Source of the DNA: an uncultured Prevotella sp.
GTDB lineage: Bacteria > Bacteroidota > Bacteroidia > Bacteroidales > Bacteroidaceae
Length of the DNA: 64,000 nt
Assembly (NCBI GenBank): GCA_902491375.1
Contig: CABUHE010000006.1
Location: 1-64,000, forward strand
Reading direction: 5' to 3'
In this document: positions 42,252 to 50,541 of the stretch, piece after piece
How the letters are laid out: each line of letters opens with the position of its first letter
Position numbering within the stretch: position 1 is the first letter of the stretch
Position numbers and translations under genes: made by a program
The notes under the pieces: generated by a model
Database searches by the model: none
Told to the model about the DNA's origin: nothing
What the model saw: the letters and a program-made list of their open reading frames with translations, nothing else

Positions 42252-44642
42252 TCATTTGCCGAAGTTTATCCTGACCTTACCGTAAAACGCGCGCCCTGCC
42301 TTTTGCAGACTGAAGTTGTCGTAAAGCTTCTCGTCAGTGAAGTTGCGGCACTCGAACGACACGTTGTAGCGCCCGTTGCACATGCTGTAAGTTACAGTGA
42401 GATTGTGAGAGAACTGCGTCGGAACTATATAGTCGCTCAGATTGACAGCCTGCACGCCCTCAGAGTAGTAGCAGAAGCTATGCAGATACTGGTTGTCGTA
42501 GGTCAGGGTGAGCGTATTTCCTTCTTTCAGCAGGTCGTGCCAGTAGAAGTTTACATCGGCGTCGGCAAACTGCCAGGGCACGTTAGGCATTCGCGACTTA
42601 TACATAGGGTTAGCCACAGAGGTGCTGCCTACCATTATCTTCTCGTTGTCGCGCACGTTCATCTGCGTGAAATTGCCGCCTACGCTGAGCCATCGGCCGA
42701 GAGAATAGCGCGCGGAAAGATTGAAACCAGTAGTCTTCACCTTACCGTAGTTCTCATAAAACGCACCCTCGCGGTTACCGCTAAGTGCTGCTATGCTGCG
42801 CTGGATGTAGTCGCGCGTGTCGCGGTAGACCATTCCGCCCTCCACATAGAGCGAGTGGATGCCGAACGACTTGTTCCAGCTAAGGCTAAGATTGACGTTG
42901 TCACTGCGTTCAGGACGTATCAGCACGCTGCCCGACTCAAGGTCTTCATCACCGAACATCTCCTCAATCGTGGGCAGACGGCATGCCTTCTCATACGACA
43001 GCTTGGCCTGAATACCGTCAAAAACAAAGTAAGTCGCGGCTGCGCCATAGCCCCATGAGTCAATCGTGCGGTCGGTTCTGACGAAGCTGCTCGCGTTCTC
43101 GTCGACAGCCACCGGGCCTGACACATACTGGCGGTAATACTTACCGAAGAGCGAAACGTTCCACTTATCTGACGGCATAAGCCTGTAAGACAGTCCCGTG
43201 ATGTTCTTCCTCATGTCCTTTGATATGGGGTCTTTGTCCTCGCGTCCGTATAGAAGCGACGTGTTGTCGCGGCTGAATGCGTTGAAAACGTTGTTCAGAG
43301 TCAGCGTGTGCGACCTGCTTATACGGTAGTTCACGTTGAGAGTAGCGCTCCAGTTGTCGTTGTCTGCCCTTGAATACAGATACGACTGCTCGCCCGGCGA
43401 ACTTGTATGCTGCCGCTCGCCGAGCCAGTTGTAGCGGTAACTTGCGGTGTCGACGTTCACCGTAGTGTTGCGGTTGTAATTGGCTGTGGCCACCACGCTA
43501 AGCCCCTTGACAAACAGATTGCGTTTCGAATACTCCAGCGACGGCATTAGCGAATGGCCGTGACGGTGTTTCTGTCCGTACACAGTCTTCTGCCTTACGC
43601 CTGTCTGTATCTCCTTATATATGTGCGAATAGGTAAAACCGAGCATCAGCCTGTCGGCCCAGCTCTTGCCGGTTAGCCCGAATTTTGCCACGACTGCCTC
43701 GTTATGATAGGTGTCATTGAATCGCTTTACACGGAAAAGTCTTTTAGTATCAATGCTTTGCGAGCCGAAGTCGAACACCGGGGCGTCTACGTGGTAGCTG
43801 TTGTCAGAGTAGTTCTGAAAGGCGTTTATCTCATAAGTAAGACCGTTGCCGAAAGTCTGTCCGAAGTTGATGTAAGACTTATGCGTGTTGAACGAGCCGT
43901 AAGAATAAGACGCGTCGACAAACCAGCGGCGCCGCTTGCGGTTGGTAACGATGTTGATTACGCCGCCTATGGCGTCTGTGCCGAAGCCTACGGGCACAAC
44001 TCCCTTATAGACTTCTATGCGGTCGGCAAAGCTGACGGGTATGTTGTTAAGGCCGAACGAGCTGCCGACGCCCTCCTGGGGCACGCCGTCTATGAATATC
44101 TTTACGTGCTTGCCGCTGAAGCCGTCGAGCATGAGGTTCATGTCTGAACCAACTCCGCCCGACTCTCTCAGTTTAAGTCCGGGCGTCTTGGTGAGCGCCT
44201 CGCTCAGTGTCTTGGTTGTGTTGAGCATGTCTTTTGTGTCAACGGCTACGGCGTTGTAAGCCGAGTTTTTCACCCTGCTTACGCCTGCCGATACTACCGA
44301 AACCTCTGCAAGCTGTATGGCGTCTTCCTTTATATTAAAGTCTATCTGCTGGCGCAATCCGGCCTTAACGGTAACCTCACGCTCTATGGTTTTGTATCCT
44401 ACTGCCGACACTACCAGACTGTAACGACCGGCAGGCGCGGTGATGTGGTATATGCCGCGGCTGTCGGTATGCGCGCCGTGAGCCGTGCCTTTAAGCATCA
44501 CAGTGGCAAAACTTACAGGCTGCTTGCCGTCTGATATTATCTTTCCCGATATCATTCCGCCGCCGTCGCGGTCAGCATAGGCTGTAAGCTGAACTGCGAG
44601 AAGCAGCATAATAAGTAGAGATTTCAATGCTTTTGCTTTCAC
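42252..44642 (-). CDS. TonB-dependent outer-membrane receptor (iron chelate type)
   Basis: 796 residues from a GTG at 44642. The open frame extends to a TTG at 44681, but that codon abuts the -7 promoter box, so it cannot be the start; the GTG start gives a clean signal peptide (about 23 residues, ending LTAYA). Next comes a carboxypeptidase-regulatory-like domain (SGKIISDGKQPVSFATVML), then the plug (MLNTTKTLSEALTKTPGLKL; IEVYKGVVPVGFGTDAIGGV) and a 22-strand barrel ending GRAFYGKVRINFGK. With DUF4374 and PepSY partners downstream, a siderophore or haem substrate is likely; no direct evidence decides which. Confidence 0.9.
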   Translation of the reverse strand: MKAKALKSLLIMLLLAVQLTAYADRDGGGMISGKIISDGKQPVSFATVMLKGTAHGAHTDSRGIYHITAPAGRYSLVVSAVGYKTIEREVTVKAGLRQQIDFNIKEDAIQLAEVSVVSAGVSRVKNSAYNAVAVDTKDMLNTTKTLSEALTKTPGLKLRESGGVGSDMNLMLDGFSGKHVKIFIDGVPQEGVGSSFGLNNIPVSFADRIEVYKGVVPVGFGTDAIGGVINIVTNRKRRRWFVDASYSYGSFNTHKSYINFGQTFGNGLTYEINAFQNYSDNSYHVDAPVFDFGSQSIDTKRLFRVKRFNDTYHNEAVVAKFGLTGKSWADRLMLGFTYSHIYKEIQTGVRQKTVYGQKHRHGHSLMPSLEYSKRNLFVKGLSVVATANYNRNTTVNVDTASYRYNWLGERQHTSSPGEQSYLYSRADNDNWSATLNVNYRISRSHTLTLNNVFNAFSRDNTSLLYGREDKDPISKDMRKNITGLSYRLMPSDKWNVSLFGKYYRQYVSGPVAVDENASSFVRTDRTIDSWGYGAAATYFVFDGIQAKLSYEKACRLPTIEEMFGDEDLESGSVLIRPERSDNVNLSLSWNKSFGIHSLYVEGGMVYRDTRDYIQRSIAALSGNREGAFYENYGKVKTTGFNLSARYSLGRWLSVGGNFTQMNVRDNEKIMVGSTSVANPMYKSRMPNVPWQFADADVNFYWHDLLKEGNTLTLTYDNQYLHSFCYYSEGVQAVNLSDYIVPTQFSHNLTVTYSMCNGRYNVSFECRNFTDEKLYDNFSLQKAGRAFYGKVRINFGK

Positions 44643-44678
44643 TTTGATATGTATTTCTGTTATTAACTGAATCCGCTG

Positions 44679-44709
44679 CAAAGTTAAGGGCTGTCCGTAA
44701 CGCCCACAA
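44679..44709 (-). promoter_or_regulatory. Promoter of the TonB receptor operon
   Basis: Minus strand TTG (44709-44707), 20 bases, TAACTTTG (44686-44679). Transcription would begin near 44672, which excludes starts upstream of that point. Confidence 0.8.
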
Positions 44710-45242
44710 TAGCAAAAAATCGGTATTTTAACAAATCAAAAAATAATCATTTCTAGGTATGCGCAACATCTGTTGAAGGTAATTATAACCACTTATTATG
44801 ACAGAGAAAAGCCGTTGTTTCTGAACAGAAAACACGCCTGACTATCCGGCACGGCTTAACCCGTAACGGACTGGCTGCAACACATTGGCATTGCCGCAAA
44901 AGACAGAATAAACTTTGGGCAAAATACAATAACGTTATGAAAGGCTACCTTTTGCAGTGTAAAAGGCCATCTCTCACCATGCAAAAGGTGCTCTTTCACG
45001 ACGCGATATGCCACCTTTCAGCAAGGAGGACATATCTATCTGATTTTCAAGTATTTAAAGAACACACCGCAGCAGGAATGAAAACTAAAGAAAAAGCTGC
45101 CCGGCGTGCAGGAAAACATGGTTGAAAAACATGCGGAAAATAAAAAGGCGCAGAGTTAACTTCACAGTCGCCCTACGCCTAAAAAACTTAAACAACCAAT
45201 AAATTCAGAGTTATACAGTATTACTGCAAAAATATAATTGCA
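44710..45242. other. Intergenic region with repeat copy E
   Basis: About 530 bases without a convincing gene between the TonB operon promoter and the end of glnN. The palindromic repeat occupies the middle. The rest is AT-rich. Confidence 0.5.
44938..45020. repeat. Dispersed palindromic repeat, copy E
   Basis: Successive units: ATGAAAGGCTACCTTTTGC, TAAAAGGCCATCTCTC, CAAAAGGTGCTCTTTC and ATATGCCACCTTTCA, at about 22-base spacing as in copies B and C. Confidence 0.75.
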
Positions 45243-45277
45243 GCTGCCGGCAGCATCGGTCATAATGTCCCGGCAGC
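45243..45277 (-). terminator. Terminator of glnN
   Basis: GCTGCCGG (45243-45250) pairs with CCGGCAGC (45270-45277); on the minus strand the stem is followed by an AT-rich stretch ending in TTTTT. Confidence 0.6.
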
Positions 45278-45285
45278 CTGTTATA

Positions 45286-47481
45286 TTATCTGATGAACAG
45301 CAGCTCGCGGTACTTAGGCAGAGTCCAAAGCTCGTCAGCGACAACAAGCTCAAGCTTGTCAATCTGATAACGGATCTCCTCCATCTTCGGAGCTACAGTG
45401 TCATGATATGCGATAGCCTTCTCGCGCTCGCTCTCAATCTTGTTAGCCACTTTACGTGCGTTGACAAGTTCCTCAACACCTGTCTCGATGGCCTGAGTGC
45501 GTTCAGCTATCTCCTCGATAAGCTTCATATTGCGTGCGCAAAGCTTTTCAGCCTTCTCAGTCGGGAATATCTGGCGCATGTTCTGCACGTTCTTAGCCAG
45601 CTGGCTCTGATAGTGAGTAGCAACAGGAACGATGTGGTTCATCGTGATGTCGCCCATCACACGTGCCTCAATCTGGATGCGCTTAGTATAAGTATCCCAT
45701 TTAACCTCGTTACGTGCCTCAAGCTCCTTGCGGTTCATGACATTCATTGACTCGAACATCTTAACAGACTCCTCTGTGAGGTAGTTGTCGAAGATAACCG
45801 GGCAGCTCTTCTCGCAGTCGAGACCGCGGCGGCGTGCCTCCTCAACCCACTCGTCTGAATATCCGTTGCCGTCGAAACGTATCGGCTTGCAGGTCTTTAT
45901 ATCTTCACGCAGAACGTCGATGATGGCGTCAGTCTGGTCGTGGCCTTCGCTTATCAGTGCGTCAACACGGCGCTTGAAGTCTGTAAGAGCCTCAGCGACA
46001 GCAGTGTTAAGAGCTATCATTGCAGAAGCACAGTTAGCCTCGCTACCTACTGCACGGAACTCGAAACGGTTACCTGTGAATGCGAATGGGCTGGTACGGT
46101 TACGGTCTGTATTATCTATGAGCAGCTCAGGAATCTCAGGAATGTCGAGCTTCATGCCCTGTTTGCCTGCTACGTTGAACAGATCGTCCTTGTCAGACTT
46201 CTCTATATGGTCGAGCAGTTCAGACAACTGCTTGCCGAGGAATGACGAGATAATTGCTGGAGGAGCCTCGTTTGCGCCCAGACGGTGAGCGTTTGTAGCG
46301 CTCATGATGCTGGCCTTGATCAGTCCGTTGTGACGGTAAACACCCATGAGTGTCTCTACTATGAATGTAACGAAGCGCAGATTGTCCTCCGGAGTCTTGC
46401 CGGGAGCGTGCAGCAGTACGCCTGTATCAGTAGAAAGACTCCAGTTATTGTGCTTACCTGAACCGTTGATGCCTGCAAAAGGCTTCTCATGCAGAAGCAC
46501 ACGGAAGCCGTGCTTGCGTGCGACTTTCTTCATCAGCGACATCAGGAGCATGTTATGGTCATTGGCGATGTTGGTTTCCTCGAAGATAGGAGCTATCTCA
46601 AACTGGTTAGGAGCAACCTCATTGTGGCGTGTCTTGCAAGGAATGGCAAGCTCAAGAGCCTGGATTTCAAGGTCTTTCATGAATGCCTGAACACGGTCAG
46701 GAATAGTTCCGAAATAGTGATCCTCCATCTGCTGGTTCTTTGCAGAGTCGTGTCCCATAAGTGTGCGGCCTGTAAGCATCAGGTCTGGACGTGCGCTATA
46801 AAGGCCCTCGTCTACGAGGAAGTACTCCTGCTCCCAACCAAGGTTGCTGGTAACCTTCTTTACATTCGGGTCGAAATAGTGGCAAACGTCAGTTGCAGCC
46901 ACGTTTACTGCGTGGAGCGCACGCAACAACGGAGCCTTGTAGTCGAGCGCTTCGCCTGTATAAGAAATGAAAATAGTCGGGATACAGAGCGTATCATCCA
47001 TGATAAATACAGGAGATGTCGGGTCCCATGCAGAATATCCGCGTGCCTCGAAGGTGTTACGTATACCTCCGTTAGGGAATGAGCTTGCATCAGGCTCCTG
47101 CTGAACAAGCAGCTTGCCTGTGAACTCCTCTATCATACCACCCTTGCCGTCATGCTCAATGAAGGCATCGTGCTTCTCGGCTGTGCCCTCAGTAAGCGGC
47201 TGGAACCAGTGTGTGTAGTGAGTTACTCCGTTCTCCTCTGCCCACTGCTTCATGCCGGCAGCTACTGCATCGGCAATCGAGCGGTCGAGGCGCGAACCGT
47301 TGTCAATAACGTCGATAAGAGCGTCGTAGACCGACGGTGGCAGGTACTTGTACATCTTGGCACGGTTGAACACATACTTGCCAAAGTATTCCGACGGGCG
47401 TTCTACCGGCGCAATCACTTCCAAAGGCTTCTTCTTGAAGGCCTCTTCTACAACTTGGAATCTTAAGTTTGTCATCATCAT
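45286..47481 (-). CDS. glnN: Glutamine synthetase type III
   Basis: Assimilates ammonia into glutamine with ATP. 731 residues, exactly the size of GSIII (about 720-730, versus 470 for GSI). GSIII hallmarks seen: the N-terminal FGKYVFNRAKMYKYLP, the catalytic stretch GGIRNTFEARGYSAWDPTSP, the substrate/ATP region NHW-type KPFAGINGSGKHNNWSLST, and NRTSPFAFTGNRFEFRAVGS. The start is given as MMMTNLRF; the third Met (47475) is equally possible. A -7 element TATCTTTG lies 115 bases upstream. Common nitrogen-assimilation enzyme of Bacteroidota; no PII gene is nearby. Confidence 0.96.
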   Translation of the reverse strand: MMMTNLRFQVVEEAFKKKPLEVIAPVERPSEYFGKYVFNRAKMYKYLPPSVYDALIDVIDNGSRLDRSIADAVAAGMKQWAEENGVTHYTHWFQPLTEGTAEKHDAFIEHDGKGGMIEEFTGKLLVQQEPDASSFPNGGIRNTFEARGYSAWDPTSPVFIMDDTLCIPTIFISYTGEALDYKAPLLRALHAVNVAATDVCHYFDPNVKKVTSNLGWEQEYFLVDEGLYSARPDLMLTGRTLMGHDSAKNQQMEDHYFGTIPDRVQAFMKDLEIQALELAIPCKTRHNEVAPNQFEIAPIFEETNIANDHNMLLMSLMKKVARKHGFRVLLHEKPFAGINGSGKHNNWSLSTDTGVLLHAPGKTPEDNLRFVTFIVETLMGVYRHNGLIKASIMSATNAHRLGANEAPPAIISSFLGKQLSELLDHIEKSDKDDLFNVAGKQGMKLDIPEIPELLIDNTDRNRTSPFAFTGNRFEFRAVGSEANCASAMIALNTAVAEALTDFKRRVDALISEGHDQTDAIIDVLREDIKTCKPIRFDGNGYSDEWVEEARRRGLDCEKSCPVIFDNYLTEESVKMFESMNVMNRKELEARNEVKWDTYTKRIQIEARVMGDITMNHIVPVATHYQSQLAKNVQNMRQIFPTEKAEKLCARNMKLIEEIAERTQAIETGVEELVNARKVANKIESEREKAIAYHDTVAPKMEEIRYQIDKLELVVADELWTLPKYRELLFIR

Positions 47482-47595
47482 TACTGTTTTATCGGCAAGT
47501 GACAGCTTACATGGCGACGTGTAATGTTATTGGACAAAACAACTATCACCTTGTCAGCGCATCACTGGCACTTGACTGCTTTTTATCTTCTGCTG

Positions 47596-47603
47596 CAAAG
47601 ATA
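47596..47603 (-). promoter_or_regulatory. -7 element of glnN
   Basis: Minus strand TATCTTTG; the -33 region (TTAA) is weak. Leader of about 110 bases. Confidence 0.6.
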
Positions 47604-47698
47604 CTCTATATTTTTGTCTTATTAACACTTTTACCGTAGAAAATGTGCATTTTGTTACATATTTAATATAAAAGTGCACACAGAGTAGGCGTAAAGCG

Positions 47699-48934
47699 TT
47701 ATTTCTTCATCCATTCGCCTATACGGGCAAGAGCTTTTATGCAATCTTCCCTGTCGCCAAATGAAGTGAGGCGTACGAAGCCCTCACCGCTCGGACCGAA
47801 GCCCACGCCAGGTGTACATACAACCTGTGCTCCGTAAAGCATCTGCTCGAAGAACTTCCAGCTGGGCATTCCGTCCGGAGTCTTAACCCACAGGTAGGGA
47901 GCATTCTCTCCACCATAGACTTTCAGTCCTAACTTGGTCAGTTCCTCTCGCATAAGCCGTGCGTTTCCCATGTAATAGTTAATGGTCGCCTTAACCTGCT
48001 CCTTTCCTTCAGGAGTGTAAATGGCTTCGGCTGCGCGCTGGCTGATGTAACTTGTACCGTTGAACTTTGTACACTGACGACGATTCCACATGTCGTTGAG
48101 CGGATAACGCTCTTTACCGTCCATGCTGACAGCTGTCAGTTCCTTAGGAACAATGGTGTAGCCGCATCGTACTCCGGTAAATCCGGCAGTCTTTGAATAA
48201 CTGTGGAATTCGATAGCGACCTTTCGCGCGCCTTTTATTTCGTAAATGGAATGAGGTATTTCCGGGTCCTGGATGTAAGCCTCGTAGGCTGCATCGTAGA
48301 ATATGAGTGTGTCGTTTCTGAGCGCGTAGTTAACCCATTTGCGCAGCTCATCACGGCTGATTACAGTTCCTGTAGGATTGTTCGGGTAGCACAGATAGAT
48401 AATATCGACGCGGTGGTCAGGTATCTGCGGTACGAAGTTGTTCTCCTCCAGGCACGGCATATAAGTAACATTGCTCCAACGACCGTTGACAAGTGTGCCT
48501 GCACGGCCGCACATTACGTTGCTGTCGATGTATACAGGATAAATCGGGTCGGTTACTCCGAAGTTGTTGTCCCAGCGTACAAGCTCGCCGATGTTACCTG
48601 TATCGCTCTTCGCACCGTCGCTGATGAACACCTCGCTCGGGTCGATATGTATGCCACGCGGCAGGAAGTCGTTCTTAACAATAGCCTCTCTCAGGAACAG
48701 ATAGCCCTGCTCAGGGCCATATCCGTGGAATGTCTCCTTAGCTGCCATCTCGTCAACGGCCTTGTGCATTGCTTTTATAACAGCCGGACAGAGCGGCTGA
48801 GTTACGTCGCCAATGCCCAGACTTATAACGTCAGCTTTCGGGTGAGAGACCTTGAAAGCGTTTACTTTTTTTGCTATGTCGGCAAAGAGATAATTCTTTG
48901 TCAGTTTCAGGTAATGTTCGTTTATTAGTGCCAT
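47699..48934 (-). CDS. dapL: LL-diaminopimelate aminotransferase
   Basis: PLP enzyme that makes LL-diaminopimelate directly from tetrahydrodipicolinate, bypassing the succinylase route of lysine and peptidoglycan synthesis. 411 residues from the ATG at 48934 (MALINEHYLKLTKNYLF), the family norm of about 410. The PLP Lys lies in EFHSYSKTAGFTGVRCGY (about residues 237-254); PNNPTGTVISRDELR and DAAYEAYI supply other cofactor contacts. It follows dapF, the next enzyme of the same route, with about 100 bases that contain a stem-loop. Confidence 0.95.
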   Translation of the reverse strand: MALINEHYLKLTKNYLFADIAKKVNAFKVSHPKADVISLGIGDVTQPLCPAVIKAMHKAVDEMAAKETFHGYGPEQGYLFLREAIVKNDFLPRGIHIDPSEVFISDGAKSDTGNIGELVRWDNNFGVTDPIYPVYIDSNVMCGRAGTLVNGRWSNVTYMPCLEENNFVPQIPDHRVDIIYLCYPNNPTGTVISRDELRKWVNYALRNDTLIFYDAAYEAYIQDPEIPHSIYEIKGARKVAIEFHSYSKTAGFTGVRCGYTIVPKELTAVSMDGKERYPLNDMWNRRQCTKFNGTSYISQRAAEAIYTPEGKEQVKATINYYMGNARLMREELTKLGLKVYGGENAPYLWVKTPDGMPSWKFFEQMLYGAQVVCTPGVGFGPSGEGFVRLTSFGDREDCIKALARIGEWMKK

Positions 48935-48990
48935 AAAATTATTTTTTATCAAATCAGCATCAAAAATGACGCTTCGTATTAAAGCCAGAA

Positions 48991-49019
48991 TGCGCGACCG
49001 TATTCAAACGGTCACGCAT
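48991..49019. other. Stem-loop between dapF and dapL
   Basis: TGCGCGACCGT (48991-49001) pairs with ACGGTCACGCA (49008-49018) with one mismatch, no T-tract. Probably an intercistronic RNA element in the dapF-dapL transcript. Confidence 0.55.
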
Positions 49020-49032
49020 ATTATCTTGACTC

Positions 49033-49890
49033 CTAAACTTTCATATTTATTTTTCCTTCGAACACGAACTCAGCTCCGCCTGTCATATACACGTGGTTGT
49101 CGTCCTTGTTCCACCTGATGTTCAGCGTTCCGCCGTCCATTACTATGTCGCAACTGCGCTCCGTGCGTCCTGTTACCGCAGCAGCCACCGCCGTAGCGCA
49201 GGCTCCTGTACCGCAGGCCATTGTTATGCCGCTGCCTCGTTCCCACACTCGTGTTCTGATGCTGCCGGCCGAAGTAACCTGCGCGAACTCTATATTACAC
49301 CTGCTGGGGAAAGCTTTATGTCGTTCAAGCTCACTTCCAAGACGCGCCACGTCAACTTTGGCGATGTCGTCTACGAAAATAACGAAGTGAGGATTGCCCA
49401 TCGACACGAACGTGCCTTCATACTCTTTGCCGTCAGCCATTACGTGGCCTGCACCGGCATCGCAGTTTTCGGGCAAGTAAAGCGAAGGCGACTCAAGCTC
49501 AGGCTCAAGCATATCCACGGTTACACTTTCAACCTTTCCCTGCTCAACATGCAGCTCCAAGGTCTTAACACCGGAAAGAGTCTCAAGACGTATTGAAGTC
49601 TTATCTGTGAAACCTTTTTCATAAAGGTACTTGCCAATACATCTCGAAGCGTTGCCACACATCATCGCCTCCGAGCCGTCGGCGTTGAATATGCGCATTG
49701 AGAAGTCTGCCTCGCCATCCGACGGCGAGCCTATCAGCACAAGGCCATCACTGCCTATGCCTTTATGACGGTCGCTCCACTCAATAGCAACAGCGCCCGG
49801 ATCGGGGATGTCATACAGCAACGTATTAACATAAATATAGTCGTTGCCTGCCCCGTGCATCTTTGTAAATCTTACAACTGTCGATGCCAT
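49033..49890 (-). CDS. dapF: Diaminopimelate epimerase
   Basis: Converts LL- to meso-diaminopimelate by two active-site cysteines. 285 residues (usual 270-285). Both Cys motifs are present: MMCGNASRCIGKYLYE (about residues 76-91) and GSGITMACGTGACAT (about residues 217-231); the N-terminal KMHGAGNDYIYV is diagnostic. First gene of dapF-dapL; promoter seen about 50 bases upstream. The pairing with dapL defines the aminotransferase variant of the lysine pathway. Confidence 0.96.
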   Translation of the reverse strand: MASTVVRFTKMHGAGNDYIYVNTLLYDIPDPGAVAIEWSDRHKGIGSDGLVLIGSPSDGEADFSMRIFNADGSEAMMCGNASRCIGKYLYEKGFTDKTSIRLETLSGVKTLELHVEQGKVESVTVDMLEPELESPSLYLPENCDAGAGHVMADGKEYEGTFVSMGNPHFVIFVDDIAKVDVARLGSELERHKAFPSRCNIEFAQVTSAGSIRTRVWERGSGITMACGTGACATAVAAAVTGRTERSCDIVMDGGTLNIRWNKDDNHVYMTGGAEFVFEGKINMKV

Positions 49891-49939
49891 TTTGCCTCTC
49901 TTTTATCGTTCAACCTTTCTTTTTGTCTTTACTCGCTTG

Positions 49940-49969
49940 CAAAATTACAACATTTTGCTCGCAAACAAA
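49940..49969 (-). promoter_or_regulatory. Promoter of dapF-dapL
   Basis: Minus strand TTTG (49969-49966), 18 bases, TAATTTTG (49947-49940). Confidence 0.7.
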
Positions 49970-50097
49970 TTAAAACAAGTGCAAAAATATATAAGTTTAT
50001 GCACCCAACTTACTAAATTTAGACAAAAACATTAAATAAATATCAAATTAAAACTTAAATCAAGATGAAACACTTCATAATGTTGTTCCACTTTTTT

Positions 50098-50502
50098 TCA
50101 GTTTTTCTCAATATTGTCATTCAATGTCTTTCTAATCGAGTTCATTTTCTCAATTCTGTCGATTGAGAACACACGGCTGTGCCTGTCGATGAAGTCAAAC
50201 AGCATGAAAGACCGCTCAAGTACCGCTGTACGCATAGGCTCGCTCATGTCGTCGGCCTCGGCGTTATACAGTTCGGCAAGCATATCCATGCGGTTGAGCC
50301 GCTCGTCCTCAGGATATTTCTCCATAGAGCGCATTATGTCGTCAAGCGTCGCGGTATGGTAAAAAGCATAATCGCCGAAATACTGCTCGAACATCTTACG
50401 CACAGCTTCCTGCCGCTTGCCTACCTCTTTCTTCTCAAGCAGTCTCTGCAAGGCAGCCATAAACTCCCTTATCAGCCTTTGTATGTAATCACGTTGCAAC
50501 AT
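50098..50502 (-). CDS. Small helical protein encoded after the helicase
   Basis: 134 residues, almost wholly helical and charged (MLQRDYIQRLIREFMAALQR; EDERLNRMDMLAELYNAEAD), with no signal or membrane segment. Begins 39 bases after the helicase stop on the same strand, so it is probably co-transcribed and may be a partner of it. No domain recognised. Confidence 0.7.
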   Translation of the reverse strand: MLQRDYIQRLIREFMAALQRLLEKKEVGKRQEAVRKMFEQYFGDYAFYHTATLDDIMRSMEKYPEDERLNRMDMLAELYNAEADDMSEPMRTAVLERSFMLFDFIDRHSRVFSIDRIEKMNSIRKTLNDNIEKN

Positions 50503-50541
50503 AATAATATTCAGTTTGCCTACATCCGCAGCCAGCCGATG

